Origin: Hippopus hippopus
Lineage: Eukaryota > Mollusca > Bivalvia > Cardiida > Cardiidae
DNA: 64,000 nucleotides
Assembly (NCBI GenBank): GCA_946811185.2
Contig: OX328109.1
Coordinates: 35,138,129 to 35,202,128, forward strand
Direction of reading: 5' to 3'
Positions 1-11,500 of the stretch are shown here, in pieces. Below the pieces are notes generated by a model. It ran no database searches. It was not told the origin of the DNA and worked only from the letters and a program-made list of their open reading frames with translations. The position numbers and the translations under genes are program-made. Each line of letters opens with the position of its first letter. The stretch's first letter is position 1.

Positions 1-281
1 CTGTTTAGCAACTGTTAATTTGTCATCTGCAAAATGCTTTCAATTTGGTCTGGTCCAAAATTTGCCGTTTGGGAAAGGGTTAACTCTCTTTTGACTGAAC
101 CAAATTCAAAGCATTTGCAGACGACAAATTAAATGTAGCTTAAATACTTATTTCTGTATTTGATCATGTAGAAAACAGTGTAGGAAAAGGAGAAAATGCT
201 GGTTACCAGAATTTTTTCCTTTTTCCACATTGTTTTCAAAAGTCTTCTCTTTCAGTGATGTTCCAACTCAAAAGAGTTAAT
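1..281. repeat. Two abutting TTAA hairpin MITE copies
   Basis: The right part of one copy ends GGGAAAGGGTTAA at 83. A second runs from that shared TTAA to about 281 with a damaged hairpin (CTGGTTACCAGAATTTTTTCC). Confidence 0.65.
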
Positions 282-521
282 TGAGGATATGAAAGTGTCT
301 TTTGAAATAATGAGAAATATTGTGGAAAAGGAAAAAAAATGGTTATGAGTGTTTTTTTCTAGATTGTCACTTATCAGTATTATTTTTCTGTTGCCTTCTT
401 TGTCAGTCTTTAATTCTTTACCAAACAACAAAATTTTAGACTTTCGCAAATTGAAAACATTTGCAGACAAAAACATAATTTTGACTCAGAAATTAAAATT
501 CTGTTTTTGGAGGGACATTGT

Positions 522-780
522 CAGTGGCGTAGCTGCCATGTACACACATACACACGTGCGTACACATTGGAGCCGCAAGTATGAGTTTAAATACTTAAAA
601 ACGGCTTCGGAGAGCTCATTTTTTCACCTCTATATTGCCTTATTTTGGTTTTTGTCAGGGGGGCTTTGTCCCCCTGGTCCCCCCATAAGGGGCTCTGCCC
701 CCTTAACCCCCATTGGGGGAGGACCCCCAAACCCCCCTTCCAATGTGCGGACTGTCATTTAGGCTCCAGCTACGCCACTG
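522..780. mobile_element. MITE with CAGTGGCGTAGCTG termini, nested in a hairpin MITE
   Basis: 14-bp perfect terminal repeats CAGTGGCGTAGCTG / CAGCTACGCCACTG, with the flanking direct repeat ATTGT at 517-521 and 781-785. The interior has a GC-rich run (650-745) built of short palindromes such as GGGGGCTTTGTCCCCC. The sequence on either side rejoins into hairpin-MITE sequence (ATTGTGG...AAATGCTG). The superfamily is uncertain. Confidence 0.75.
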
Positions 781-949
781 ATTGTGGAGTAAGGAGTAAA
801 TGCTGACTACTCCTTTTCTCATACTGTTTTCAAAGGTCATATTGTTTAGGGATTTTAAAACCCGGGTCTGTTTGGTAAAAGGGTGAACCACAATAGCCAC
901 TGTCATTGTTTTCATGATGGCTATATGGGAAAGCAGCCGGTGGCTTGCT

Positions 950-1265
950 AAGAATATTATGTATAGATTGTACATTGCATGGTGTTCAATGCCATTTTCA
1001 ACATTATTTCAGTTATATCATGGCGGTCAGTGTGCCTACCCATGGTTTCCTGGAGTTTCCTTTACTAATGCTCTGCACAACATTCTTTCTAAGCCACTGG
1101 CTGCTTTCGCACATAACCGTCGTTGAAACAATGATCAGTGATGAGAGAGGAAGAATCGTGTCACAATGACAATCATCAATCTTTGGAAAGAAATTGACTG
1201 AGCCGGGGATCAAACCAGCAATACCCTTTTCTTGAGTCCTGTGCTACCTACTACGCTACTGGGGC
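950..1265 (-). repeat. SINE-2 copy, minus
   Basis: Has CATGGCGGTCAGTGTGCCTACC, CTTTCTAAGCCACTGGCTGC and ends with the complement of a tRNA-like head near 1210-1265. Confidence 0.65.
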
Positions 1266-1289
1266 TTTTGAGTAACATTTATTTCATCT

Positions 1290-1520
1290 TTAACCCTTTA
1301 CCACACAACAAAATAGTAGACTTGTCCAAATTGAAAGCTTTTACAAACAACAAATCATGTGTTGTTCAAACGTTTAGATGTTTTCTGAAAGAGTAAAAAA
1401 CATTGTGGGAAAAGGAGAAAATGCTGGTGGTTACCAGCATTTTCTCCTTTTCCCTCAATGTTTTCAAAAGGCTTCTTTCTCAGGGTAGTTAAAACTCGGG
1501 ATTGTGTGGTAATGGGTTAA
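1290..1520. repeat. TTAA hairpin MITE copy
   Basis: TTAACCCTTTACCACACAAC at the left and GTGTGGTAATGGGTTAA at the right. The central hairpin is slightly expanded (GCTGGTGGTTACCAGC). Confidence 0.82.
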
Positions 1521-1904
1521 TTACTTTTACTTTTGACTAGTCTAGAACAATTACTGTCATCTGTTAAATAGTAAAAGGCCTTTTGCAACCTGAGTTACCT
1601 CTGTGGCTAGTGTAGATTAAGATCAGACTGCACAGAATATGCAGTCTGATTTTTTATCTACACTGGCCACTGTGCTGAAACAATATAGACCTATATACTG
1701 TCAGCCCTGACTAAAGCAACCATGAAATCGCACTTATTTTGGTCTTTTTCTAGATTGAAAATATTTGTTGGGTTTATTTGGGAATGATAACAGATTTATA
1801 AGGGATAATGTAATGCAATGGTGGAAGGGAAGCAACTCATTTTGTATAGCACATGCTGTTGCCATTTATCTCCCTTGATTATTCTAACTTGATTTGCAAC
1901 ATGT

Positions 1905-2111
1905 TTAAGCCTTATCCTGCTAAATAAGTCAAATAAAACTTTCAAGCTGATAGTTAAAACCTGAATAATGGTATTTAAAACTTAATTTTTGGAGAAAAAT
2001 ATCTCTTCATCGGACAGTGTAAATCCAAGATCAGACTGCACGTTCTGTGCAGTCTGATCTTGATCTACACTGTCCACAAGAAGTCCGTGAGTCGTGCAGC
2101 TTAAGGGTTAA
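1905..2111. repeat. TTAA MITE family with GATCAGACTGCA hairpin
   Basis: Bounded by TTAA. The core hairpin is AAGATCAGACTGCA and TGCAGTCTGATCTT with a short loop. Other copies: 3154-3364, about 30896-31129, about 33850-34055 (reversed) and 56233-56444. A lone core is at 1618-1665. Confidence 0.75.
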
Positions 2112-2427
2112 TTTTGTCTAGTCTCAATTTTTTCCTGGCAGAAAATGTTCAGTTTACTCTCCAAATGATTAGTGATGATGTGTAAGGTTATGTTCAGGTG
2201 TGCATGGGCCATGCCCTGTGAAAAAGGGCTTTAATGCATCTGCAAAGAGTATCAACTCAGGTCAGCATGCACTGTCGGCGCAGGCTGACCTCGGTCAAAA
2301 TGTTTTTAGTATTGTTTGATTTTCTGCATGTCAAAGGACCATTCTGCATCCAGGTTCAGTCGGCTGTTCGACAAAATGGATTTTCAGGACCAGTTGTGTA
2401 TTATTGCGTGGTATATACTGAGATGCA

Positions 2428-3157
2428 TTAACTCTTTACCACACAATTCTGACTCTTAACAGCCTTGAAGAAGTATTTTGAAAATATTGTAGGAAAAGGA
2501 GAAAATGCTGGTAACCAGTATTTTCTCCTTTTCCAGCAAAGTTTTCTACCCTTATGTAAACAAATTTCAATGTTGAGTCAGCTTTATTTTGTTGTCTGCG
2601 AATGATTTCTATTTGGATAAGTTTAAAATTTCATTGTTTGCTAAAGAGTTACATCCCTTTTGTCACAGTGAGGCTCTTTTGAATAAGTATGTAGTAGTTT
2701 TTCTATTTACCTTTTTTTTTTACCTACTTATGTCTGTTAGAAAGCTGTACTTTTGATGCCAAAGAAACTGTTAGACACCTGCAAATTCTTAAGAGCATCT
2801 TGACTGAAACCATTATTTGCATTAGCCAGTAGAACAGTACAGGGCCATATTACCTCTCTTTTTCATGCTTAAGGCAGGCCCATACTTTGAGAAGAAAATC
2901 TGCATGAGCCTGCCCTTGTGCATGATACTTAACCCTTTACCGCACTATGCCGACTTTTAACGACCCTTGGAAAGAATCCTTTTGAAAAAATAGTGGGAAA
3001 TGGAGAAAATGCTGGTAACCAGCATTTTCTCCTTTACCCACAATGTTTTCTACCCTATCAAAGAAAAGTTGCACCATTTGAGCAACATTGAAATTGTTGG
3101 CTGCAAATGCTTTCAATTTGGAGAGGGCTAAAATTTTGTTGTCTGGTTATGGGTTAA
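2428..3157. repeat. Two TTAA hairpin MITE copies and intervening sequence
   Basis: Copies at 2428-2652 and 2929-3157, both with GGTAACC-centred hairpins. 2653-2928 is unique AT-rich sequence. Confidence 0.75.
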
Positions 3158-3364
3158 CCCATATTCTGCTAAATAACAAACATAAAACTTTCAAGTTGAT
3201 AGTGAAAACCCAAACATTGCTATTTCAAAGTTATTTTTGGGGAAAAATATAGTCTTATTGGAGAGTGTAGATGCAAGATCAGACTGCATGTTCTGTGCAG
3301 TCTGATCTTGATCTACACTGTCCACAAAAGGTGCTCGAGTAGTGCTTAGCAGCCTAAGTGTTAA
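3154..3364. repeat. GATCAGACTGCA-hairpin MITE copy
   Basis: Shares its left TTAA with the MITE ending at 3157. The core reads CAAGATCAGACTGCATG and GTGCAGTCTGATCTTG. Right end CCTAAGTGTTAA. Confidence 0.78.
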
Positions 3365-3589
3365 AATCAAATAAGGGAATAACTTCTCAACTCCAGGCAC
3401 ATGGAAATAGTGTTAGTTCAAAACAGATACACTGCATGTGGGATATTTAGATGTAGGAAAAAAAATAACCAGACAAGTACTTGCTTTTGATTGGATGAAA
3501 GTATGTCAATAACTGAATGAGAAATTATCTTGTGGTACAGTCTGAAAGGAAAAACCCTTTGTAAAACAGTTATTTCCTTGTCTGACCTT

Positions 3590-4810
3590 TAGAGAGCAGG
3601 CTGTAAAAACACTATTGGAAAAGTAGAAAAAGCTGTTTACCAGCATTTCTTCACACAACGTTTTAGACTTTTTCAAAGTTAAAAGTTAAAACTGTTCATT
3701 TGAGCCACAAATGATTTGTCGTCTGCAAATGCTTTTCAGTTTGGAGAAGTCTAAGAACATTGTTGGTTGGTAAACTGTTGAATAGCTTGCCAGCTAGGAG
3801 TCCTATCATGCAAAATACAACAATCAATCAATAGAACTTTCACCCAGCCCAAGTAGACCGACTTTCAACCCTTTAGAAAACAATCATGTTCGTTTAACAG
3901 AATGACAAAATTTTAGACTGGTCCAAATTGAAAGCAATTTCAGATGACAAAGTGAACATGACTCAAAATCTGAAATTTCACACTGGAGTGGTAGAAAACA
4001 TTGCAGGGAATGGAGAAAATGATGGTTACATGCGTTTTCTCCTTTTCCCATAATGTTTTTCAAGGATTTTGTCCTCAAGGTCATTAAGGATCATGTGGTA
4101 AATAACGGTATTAAAATGACCTTGAACCTGATGACTTGAAAACATGGTGGGAAAAGGAGAAAATGCTGGTAATGTTACCAGCATTTTCTCCTTTTCTCAC
4201 AATGTTTTCTATCATTTCAAAGACAGAAATTAGGTTTTTTAGTGTGATTGCACTTTGTTTGCAAATGCTTTCAGTTTGGTAAAGTCTAAAGTTTTGTTGT
4301 ATATAAACAGGTAAAGTCATAACCTTGTCCTTCGTGGCTCAGTGATAAAGTGTAGGACTTGTAAACAGAAGGCCCTGGGTTTGAGCCTCACTGGAAGCAC
4401 TTAGTTTTTTGTGGCAGTGTCCTTGGAAAAGACATCTCAGAGCCCTAGCCTAGTACTGGTAAAACCCAGAATACTCATGGATAATGTGATTTGACACTGT
4501 TATTTGACTGAAGTAATGTTGAAAGTGGTGTAAAAGACCATTCAGCAAACTTACAGATGCAAATTTGTAGCAGATGAGTTTATTTCTTTACCACGCGCCA
4601 AAAATGTAGACTTGTCCAAATTGAAAGCACTTGCAGACGACAATTTAAATGTGGCTCGAATGATGGAATTTCTCTTTGATAGGATAGAAAACATCATGTG
4701 AAAAGGAGAAAATGCTGGTTACGAGCATTTTCTCCTTTTCCCACAATGTTTTCAAAGGGGACTCTTCCTCGGGGTCGTTAAAAGTCGGGATTGTGTAGTA
4801 GAGGTTAATA
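3590..4810. repeat. Cluster of TTAA hairpin MITEs around one SINE-1
   Basis: Copies at about 3590-3780, 3865-4110, 4125-4320 and 4573-4812, with the SINE at 4327-4545 between the last two. Preservation varies; the central GGAGAAAATGCTGG arm is recognisable in all. Confidence 0.65.
4327..4545 (+). repeat. SINE-1 copy, plus
   Basis: tRNA-like head (GTGGCTCAGTGATAAAGTGTAG as A-box, GGGTTTGAGCC as B-box), then CCTAGCCTAGTACTGGTAAAAC and ATTTGACTGAAGTAATGTTG. Confidence 0.7.
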
Positions 4811-4949
4811 AGAAAACGAAAGTGTAAGAAATAATGTAAACAATAATTAGGGTGCAAGCTTTTATCCTATAATCCATGGTTTTCAGACCCTGACAAGAAT
4901 GCTTTAGAAATCATTGTGGGAAATGGATTGATAGAATGGTGTTTTAAGT

Positions 4950-5046
4950 TGCTTTCAACATTATTTCAGTCATATCGCGGCAACAGCTCACACTATTATC
5001 CATGTATGGCTTGGGTCTCACCAGTACTAGGCTAGGGCTCTGAAGT
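4950..5046 (-). repeat. SINE-1, left half, broken by the 21-kb transposon
   Basis: Reverse complement of the SINE-1 body (CACCAGTACTAGGCTAGGGC), stopping at GAAGT plus the target duplication. Its missing part resumes at 26282. Confidence 0.82.
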
Positions 5047-5052
5047 GTTTTG
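5047..5052. other. Target-site duplication, left copy (GTTTTG)
   Basis: The six bases GTTTTG directly abut the left terminal TACGG. The same six follow the right terminus at 26282-26287. In uninterrupted SINE copies (for example near 6670-6700) this spot reads as one copy of a related sequence, as expected for a true duplication. Confidence 0.88.
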
Positions 5053-5481
5053 TACGGAATCCTAATGGGGCCACCCAAAATCTCGCATGTAGAGACATGC
5101 GAGGTTTTGAAATTTTCTCACTTTCTCGCATGTCACTAAAGTCATATACATACGAGGTTTTACAATCCTCGCGAGATAACAGGGGCGAGATTTTACTTTC
5201 TAAACCCTCGCCTATGTTTTCTTAAATCTCGCATTGTGAAATCGATGTTCAGTCATCCAGAACACAGAGACATGCGAGATTTTTCTAAAACCTCGCTCTC
5301 TCGCCCGGTCCATAGTAAATATTACCCCGTTAAATTGGTGTACATGCGAGATTTTTAAAATCTCGTGTTCTCGCCCGGTGTACAAGTAAATAGAACCAGT
5401 GGAGAATGGAGAATGGTGAATTCTTTCCCACCATTCGGCACATCTCGAAATACAGATTCGGAATCGAACGAGTTGTAACAA
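5053..5481 (+). repeat. Left terminal inverted repeat of the 21-kb transposon
   Basis: About 430 bp, matching the reverse complement of 25862-26281. By eye there are about six substitutions in the first 320 bp and more divergence over the inner 100 bp. It is studded with CTCGCATGT / ACATGCGAG and shorter CTCGC / GCGAG motifs in both orientations, the layout expected of subterminal transposase-binding sites. The repeat stops 28 bp before the ATG of the SAM/HECT gene, so it very probably also contains that gene's promoter and transcription start. I see no clear TATA box. Confidence 0.9.
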
Positions 5482-5508
5482 GTTGTTTTCACAGTATCAC
5501 CGTTAAAA

Positions 5509-5545
5509 ATGGCGGCAACTTCAGATGACGCAGAGTTCGAAGACG
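5509..5545 (+). CDS. SAM/HECT-C gene, exon 1
   Basis: Encodes MAATSDDAEFED plus one base of the next codon, followed by donor GTAAAT. An acidic N-terminus with no domain. The ATG lies 28 bp inside the transposon's left terminal repeat. Confidence 0.75.
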
Positions 5546-8500
5546 GTAAATATTCAAATATTATTGTGCATTGTAGTGCATTTTCCTCTATTACCGTTCA
5601 TTTCTGACGCCAGACTTTAAGTGTTTAGCCCGCGAATCACGTTTTTTTATTTTACGGACGCAGAACAAATCGCCGCAAAGACAACTCGCCTGAATACAAC
5701 ACGCCCCACAGAAAACTCGCCCAAATTGTCTAATATAACTTGCTCCACCTTTAGAAGACAACTCGTCCAAAATTCTGAGACAACTCGACCCACTTTTTTT
5801 TCAGTCAATCGTATGTAAGTAAGATAGCATATCATAATTTGTTAAAAGAATTCAGTTTTATAAAGATGATTTCACTAAAAAAAAAAAAAACACCAATACT
5901 GAGAAATTTGAAATTCTAACCAAAATACTCCATCAAGATACACCCATTTACTATTAACTGCACATGAAAAGTGTAGGTTATTCCATGTTTAGAGCATTTG
6001 AAGATGACAAATGTTACTCATGTGGAAACCTGTTTTTGCAAAGCTGGAAAATATTGTGAGTGAATGAAAAATTGCAGATTGGACAGATTTTTGTCCTGTT
6101 GGTTTTTTGTAGACATTCTTCCTCATGGTGGTATAACAGTGTGATTATTTGTTAAAGTATTTAACTGCCACATAAATCTAGTTTCCTGTCAATGGTATAA
6201 CTCTTTACCAAATGAAGAAATTTTTGACTCAACCAATTCAAAGCATTTACATACATCAGATTAAATGTAACTGAAATGATAATTTCTGCCCATGAAAAGA
6301 TAGGTAACAATAAACATGGTGGGAAAAAGTGGAAATGCTGGTTTCCAGCAGATAAAACATTTAAAAGGAAACGGTCCTTATTTACCAACCATTCTCAGAG
6401 CATTCTTATTCTCCAAGATTTTCTGAATTTGTAAGTAACACAATGCCTGATTGCCTTGGCCAAATGGCTTAGCCAGTTAAGAGTTGTGATTTTTTTAATG
6501 TAAAAAATACCCGCCCAGGTGGCTCAGTGGTGAGCGTGTTGGTCTCGTGACCTGGTGGTTGTGAGTTTGATGGGTCCTGTGTGGCTCAGTGGTAAAGTGT
6601 AGGACTCGTAACCTGGAGGTTCCAGGTTTGAGCCTCGCTGGCTCCACTGGTTTTTTTTCACAGGAGTGTCCTTGGGCAAGACACTTCAGAGCCTAGCCTA
6701 GTACTGGTGAAACCCAGGAAACATGAATATGTGAACTGTCGCCGTGATATGACTGAAATACTGTTGAAAGCAGCATAAAACACCATTCAAACCATTCAAA
6801 TGTGAGTTTGATACCCAGTTGAGGCGAACTTTCTTTCCGGCGTGTTTTCGCCTCTCACCTCTACTAAAGCATGTGAGAAAAGTAGTCGGTGGCTTTGGAA
6901 AGAAAGTTGTGTTAGTACCGGTGTGAGAAAGCCAGGAAACACATGTGCGTCACCGACTGCCATGATATGACCAAACGAATGATTTCATCCAAGATCAGAC
7001 TGCTTGTGAGCAAAGTAAATTTGGGGTGAGTTGTCTTCAGTGTGGGGCTAGTTGTCTTCAGGTTCGGATGACTTGTCTTTTAAATGTTGGGCGAGTTATC
7101 TTTGGGGCAAGTATTTTTTAAGGCCTGTTGCCTGTAATTTGATAATATAACCTAAATGTGTGTAAGTACAGTACCTAACCATATCAGTTATCTAGGCATT
7201 AAATTTAAAACATCCCACAGTAAATATCCCTGAAGTCTATGTTCCACTTTTTTGGTGAAAATGTCTACAGTTTTTCAGCAGAATTGGTTGAAACACCCAG
7301 AAAGGTCCCCATATATTTCTCTTTTTGTTCATGTTTTTTTTTATGATAATCATTGTAATAGTATGTATTTCCCTTACACTGCTGATCATTGTTTAGTCAG
7401 TAGTCATGTGGGAAAAGTCAGTGGCTTTGGAAGAATATTTTGCAAAGTGCTGGTAAAACATGTCAACCTAATAAACAGAACTTTAAGTGACAAACTGCTG
7501 GAGCATATCTTTGCTTGAAAACTTGTTCTCCAGAATGAACATTATAAATAAAGCATATAAGTGTAAAACTGGAGTGCTTGAATATGAATTTAAAATTCAA
7601 ACATTTGGCCAGTTTTAGAATATTTGAATATTAGGTATCTTCAAAATTGAAACCCCTATATAATGTTGCATGCACCTTTTTGGGGGGATTTTTACTTCGA
7701 AATTACCAAGCTGCCTATTTTTTTTTACTTGTCTGGCAGAGCAACTAGTTTCAATTTGCTGCTTGCAGGAAACTTAAATTTGGACAGGTACAATGTAACA
7801 CAGACTATTGTGTTTGTTGGCATAGCATGTAGGGTTGCAGTGAGAAATATTCCTGTAATGAAATATTCATACACTACATGAGACTGAAAAATAAAGGATA
7901 TAACTCTAATGTCTCTTCTGCAGCATTTATAACCATATTCTTAACAGAAAGCTTATATTGCCAAGAAAGGTATATGTTGCCAATTTGTGAGACATTTTTT
8001 ATGAACAGATATTTCAATTTGCCTAGGCTACTACATGAAACACTAGTATGAAAGCCTGTGAATTCTACTCTTCCACAGAGTTTTCCTATAAATTTGGATT
8101 ACGATTTATGAAGTGCCTTGCTTTGTTTCAGAAATGAAGGAAATATTAAGGACATTGGGTTTGGAGCATGCCTGGCCAAATTTTAAAGAAAACAGGGTTT
8201 GTATTTTTGGTATTTTGTACTCCATAGATCTTCGGGTTTGAGAGATACATGTAATAGTTCAAATGAAAAGCAATCCTGGCTATGAAACAGTTCAAGTTGC
8301 ATGTAGCAACCACCTTAAATCAACCATAGGTCAGCTGTGATACAGATGTGGTATTAATATAGCTTGACTGTATATATTTTTCAAACAGTGGTATTACATG
8401 TAATTCAATCAGTATTTGGTCAATGCAGTGATATTTTTATGCGAGTGCCTGTGAGCAAGACACAACATGGCCTAGCACTAATAAAACCTTTGATACATTT

Positions 8501-11500
8501 ACTGATATGAGCTGTCACTGATTCTTGAATACTGTTAGAAGGGTTGTTAATCACAGTTACAATAAAGTGTTTCACTTTTAAAAATTATCAGTATACAAGG
8601 GAGATTGATTGACTGATTGTATGGTGTTTAACATCATTTTCAGCTATATTGCGGCAGCCAGTGTATCTATCCATGCTTTCCTGTAGACTTTTTAACCAGT
8701 ACTCCGCACAATTTTCTTTCCAAGCCACTGGCTGCTTTGGCACATAACTATCGCCTAGACACTGGTCAGGTGTGGGCGAGGAATGAATCCTGTCACAATG
8801 ACTGTCATGAATCCTTGGAAAGAAATTGGCAGAGCCATGGATCAAACCCACAACCCCCTGTTCTCAAGTCCTGCATGTTACCAACGAGCTACTGTGGCTT
8901 GGCGTTTAAAAGGGATCATGAAGTCCTGAAATGACCTGGTAAGAGTAGTATGAAGCAGCTGTGTTGCATGTGTGTGAGAGGGGGTGAAGTGTTTTATTTA
9001 GGAGTTAAGAGGATTGATTGATTTATCGATCATATGATATTTAACATAACTTCAGTTATATCATGGTGTCCAGTGCACGTAACCATGCTTTCCTGGAGTT
9101 TCTTTTACCACTACTCTACACAAAATTCTTTCCAAGCTACTGGCTGATTTTCTGCATAACCACTGTTGAAACAATGGACAGTTTTGAGAGAGAAATTCAT
9201 CCTGTTGCAATTTTCAGTTCTTTGAAAGAAATTGACTGAGTCGAACATCGAACCAGGGAACTCTTTCTCAAGTCCTGTATACTACCAACTGAGGTACGGG
9301 GGATCAGCAGGTATAGAAAAGAAACTTCTAAGAATCTTGTCCAAAGCTAGAGCTGAATGTTTGGTATCTGTAATGATGGGAGATACCTCATCCAAGGTTT
9401 TGACAATATTACTGCTTATGGATTTATTAGAGATTTCTCTGTCCCCTTGGGTCTTATTTTTTTTGAGTTACATAAGGAGAATTTGAAAAAAAAAACAATC
9501 TACAGATGTGTCATTCATGTATTCCAATCAAACTGTATTGGACCATATGACCTCTTGTTGTTGTAGGTTGGACCAAAAGAGGTTGATATACTGGCCACGG
9601 ATGAATTTCAAATGTTAGGTGTGGAAACAATCGGCGATAGAGCAAGGTTGAAGCAAATGTGTAAAGATGTTCTGAAAGGTATTGTTTTAGTTTTAATCTC
9701 AGCAATTCTATGAAATTTTAGTCATAAAATAAAATCATTGTGAACTAGCAGCATTTTATTTGATTGTTGACTTAAAATGACTAAGGTGCAATTTTGTCTA
9801 TTTAATCACTTACCAACCACGTCTGCTTCAGAAGTGGAGAGAGATAAAGACCTGGAAAGACATGGAGGTATTAACTATCAGAACATCTTTTTATTAGGAA
9901 CATGTCTTCCACTATTTACTGCACAGGTGTCAAAGTATGTGTGATAAACAGGGATATAGTTCAGTGTTTGCAGCAAATCGTTGAATCGACCCATCAGGTG
10001 TCAAATGTTGCATGCTCACCATGCATATGACATAGAGGATACTTTTTTTTTTTTTTGTGAAAGATTGAAATTTATTTCATCGAGTGACAGCATCTGTAAT
10101 ATTTTTATGAGTGGCTGTGCTTCTTGTGAAAATATTACCAATGGTGTTAACTCGATGAATTACAAAACAATATTATGTCAAGCGCGAGAAATGTAAGGTA
10201 AATGACGTCATATTTCCATCTGGTTTTGAAGTCACACACATTTTACCTAGGTAACTAGAATATAAAAATCGGTATTTTCAATGGTTGTACCCTTTTAATA
10301 TTGAAAATTAATTTCACTGCTATTCCTCAATATCCTATCAGAAAGCATGAAATAAATACATGACATACATTTTCCATGTCTTGTGAAGGATATTTAACAA
10401 GACCACATCTCATGTGTTTCAACAAAAGTTTGATTAGAAATTGTTGTGTAACCTGTTGCTCATTTTAATACTTTGATGAAAGATATGGTGGTCATTAGAT
10501 AATCAGATTTTATTTGTTGGTTCACAGGGCACAAAGTAATTGTGTTTTGTACGGTGTATGTTGTCGGTTGTGCAGTTGTCAACATTTATTTTGTGTGCAC
10601 TTCAGAGGCCACACTTTTGATCAGATACTCCTGAAACTTGATAAGATGGTTTGCCTCTATAAAATTGCTGTCAAGTTCAAAACTGGGTCACACCATGGAA
10701 AAAAGTAGGTCACTATGCAAAAGCTAAGAAAAAGCTTGTTTGTACTCTAGAGACAACATTTTCAGCCAGATACTCTTGGAGCTCGATCAGAATGTTTGTC
10801 TTGATGATATTTGCTATAAATTAATTTGGTATTCGGTTGTCTGCTATATTTGATAAAAAAGTAAGTTACTGAGCCAAAATAGTTTGGGCTTTAGAGTCCA
10901 CATTTCCAGTCTGATATAGGCAGTAAAAATTGACCTAGCACAGTGCAGCAGCTGTGTTACAGCTCACTGCATTCTAAATTGAGGTAAAATGGGTAAGTCA
11001 GAATTTAATAACATGGATAAAAAGTTCCTTTTTTGCTAATGTTTTCATACAGTAAACTTCATGTGTCTATAAAGCAATTTACAGTTGAAGTACTCTTATG
11101 AGGCATGCCTTTACATAGGAGCAATTCCACTAAAGACCACTAAACTGAAAAATAGACAGGTCAGCTTATGTCAAAGTTTAGCCACCCCCTTCTGGGTCAG
11201 TTCTTACAACCTATACTCATGAAACAAGGTCAAAGTGTCTGTCTTGATGATATCTCAAACAAAGTATTGAAGTGGGGCATGTAAAGTCAAAGGTAGGCAA
11301 ATGGGAATAATTTTAGGAAAATCTGGTTTGTACTGTAGAGGAAACATTTTCAGCCAGATACTCTTGTAACTTGGTCAGAATGTTTGTCTTGATACCACAG
11401 ACATGTTTGAAATTGGATGATGTTGGGTCAGAAAATAGGTCACTGGGTAAAATTGTAGGATAACATGTGCTTTCTAGAGGCAACATTTTCAACTAGATAT

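Noticed and set aside
5212..5481. Minus-strand frame in the left terminal repeat and its mirror at 25715-25969 (N-terminal part)
   Set aside because: Open only because the repeat lacks stops in that frame. The mirrored frame is in the 5' UTR of the transposase gene and starts with GTG.
9232..9566. Plus-strand frames overlapping the start of SAM/HECT exon 3
   Set aside because: They lie in SINE-2 and intron sequence before the acceptor at 9566, in other frames than the exon.
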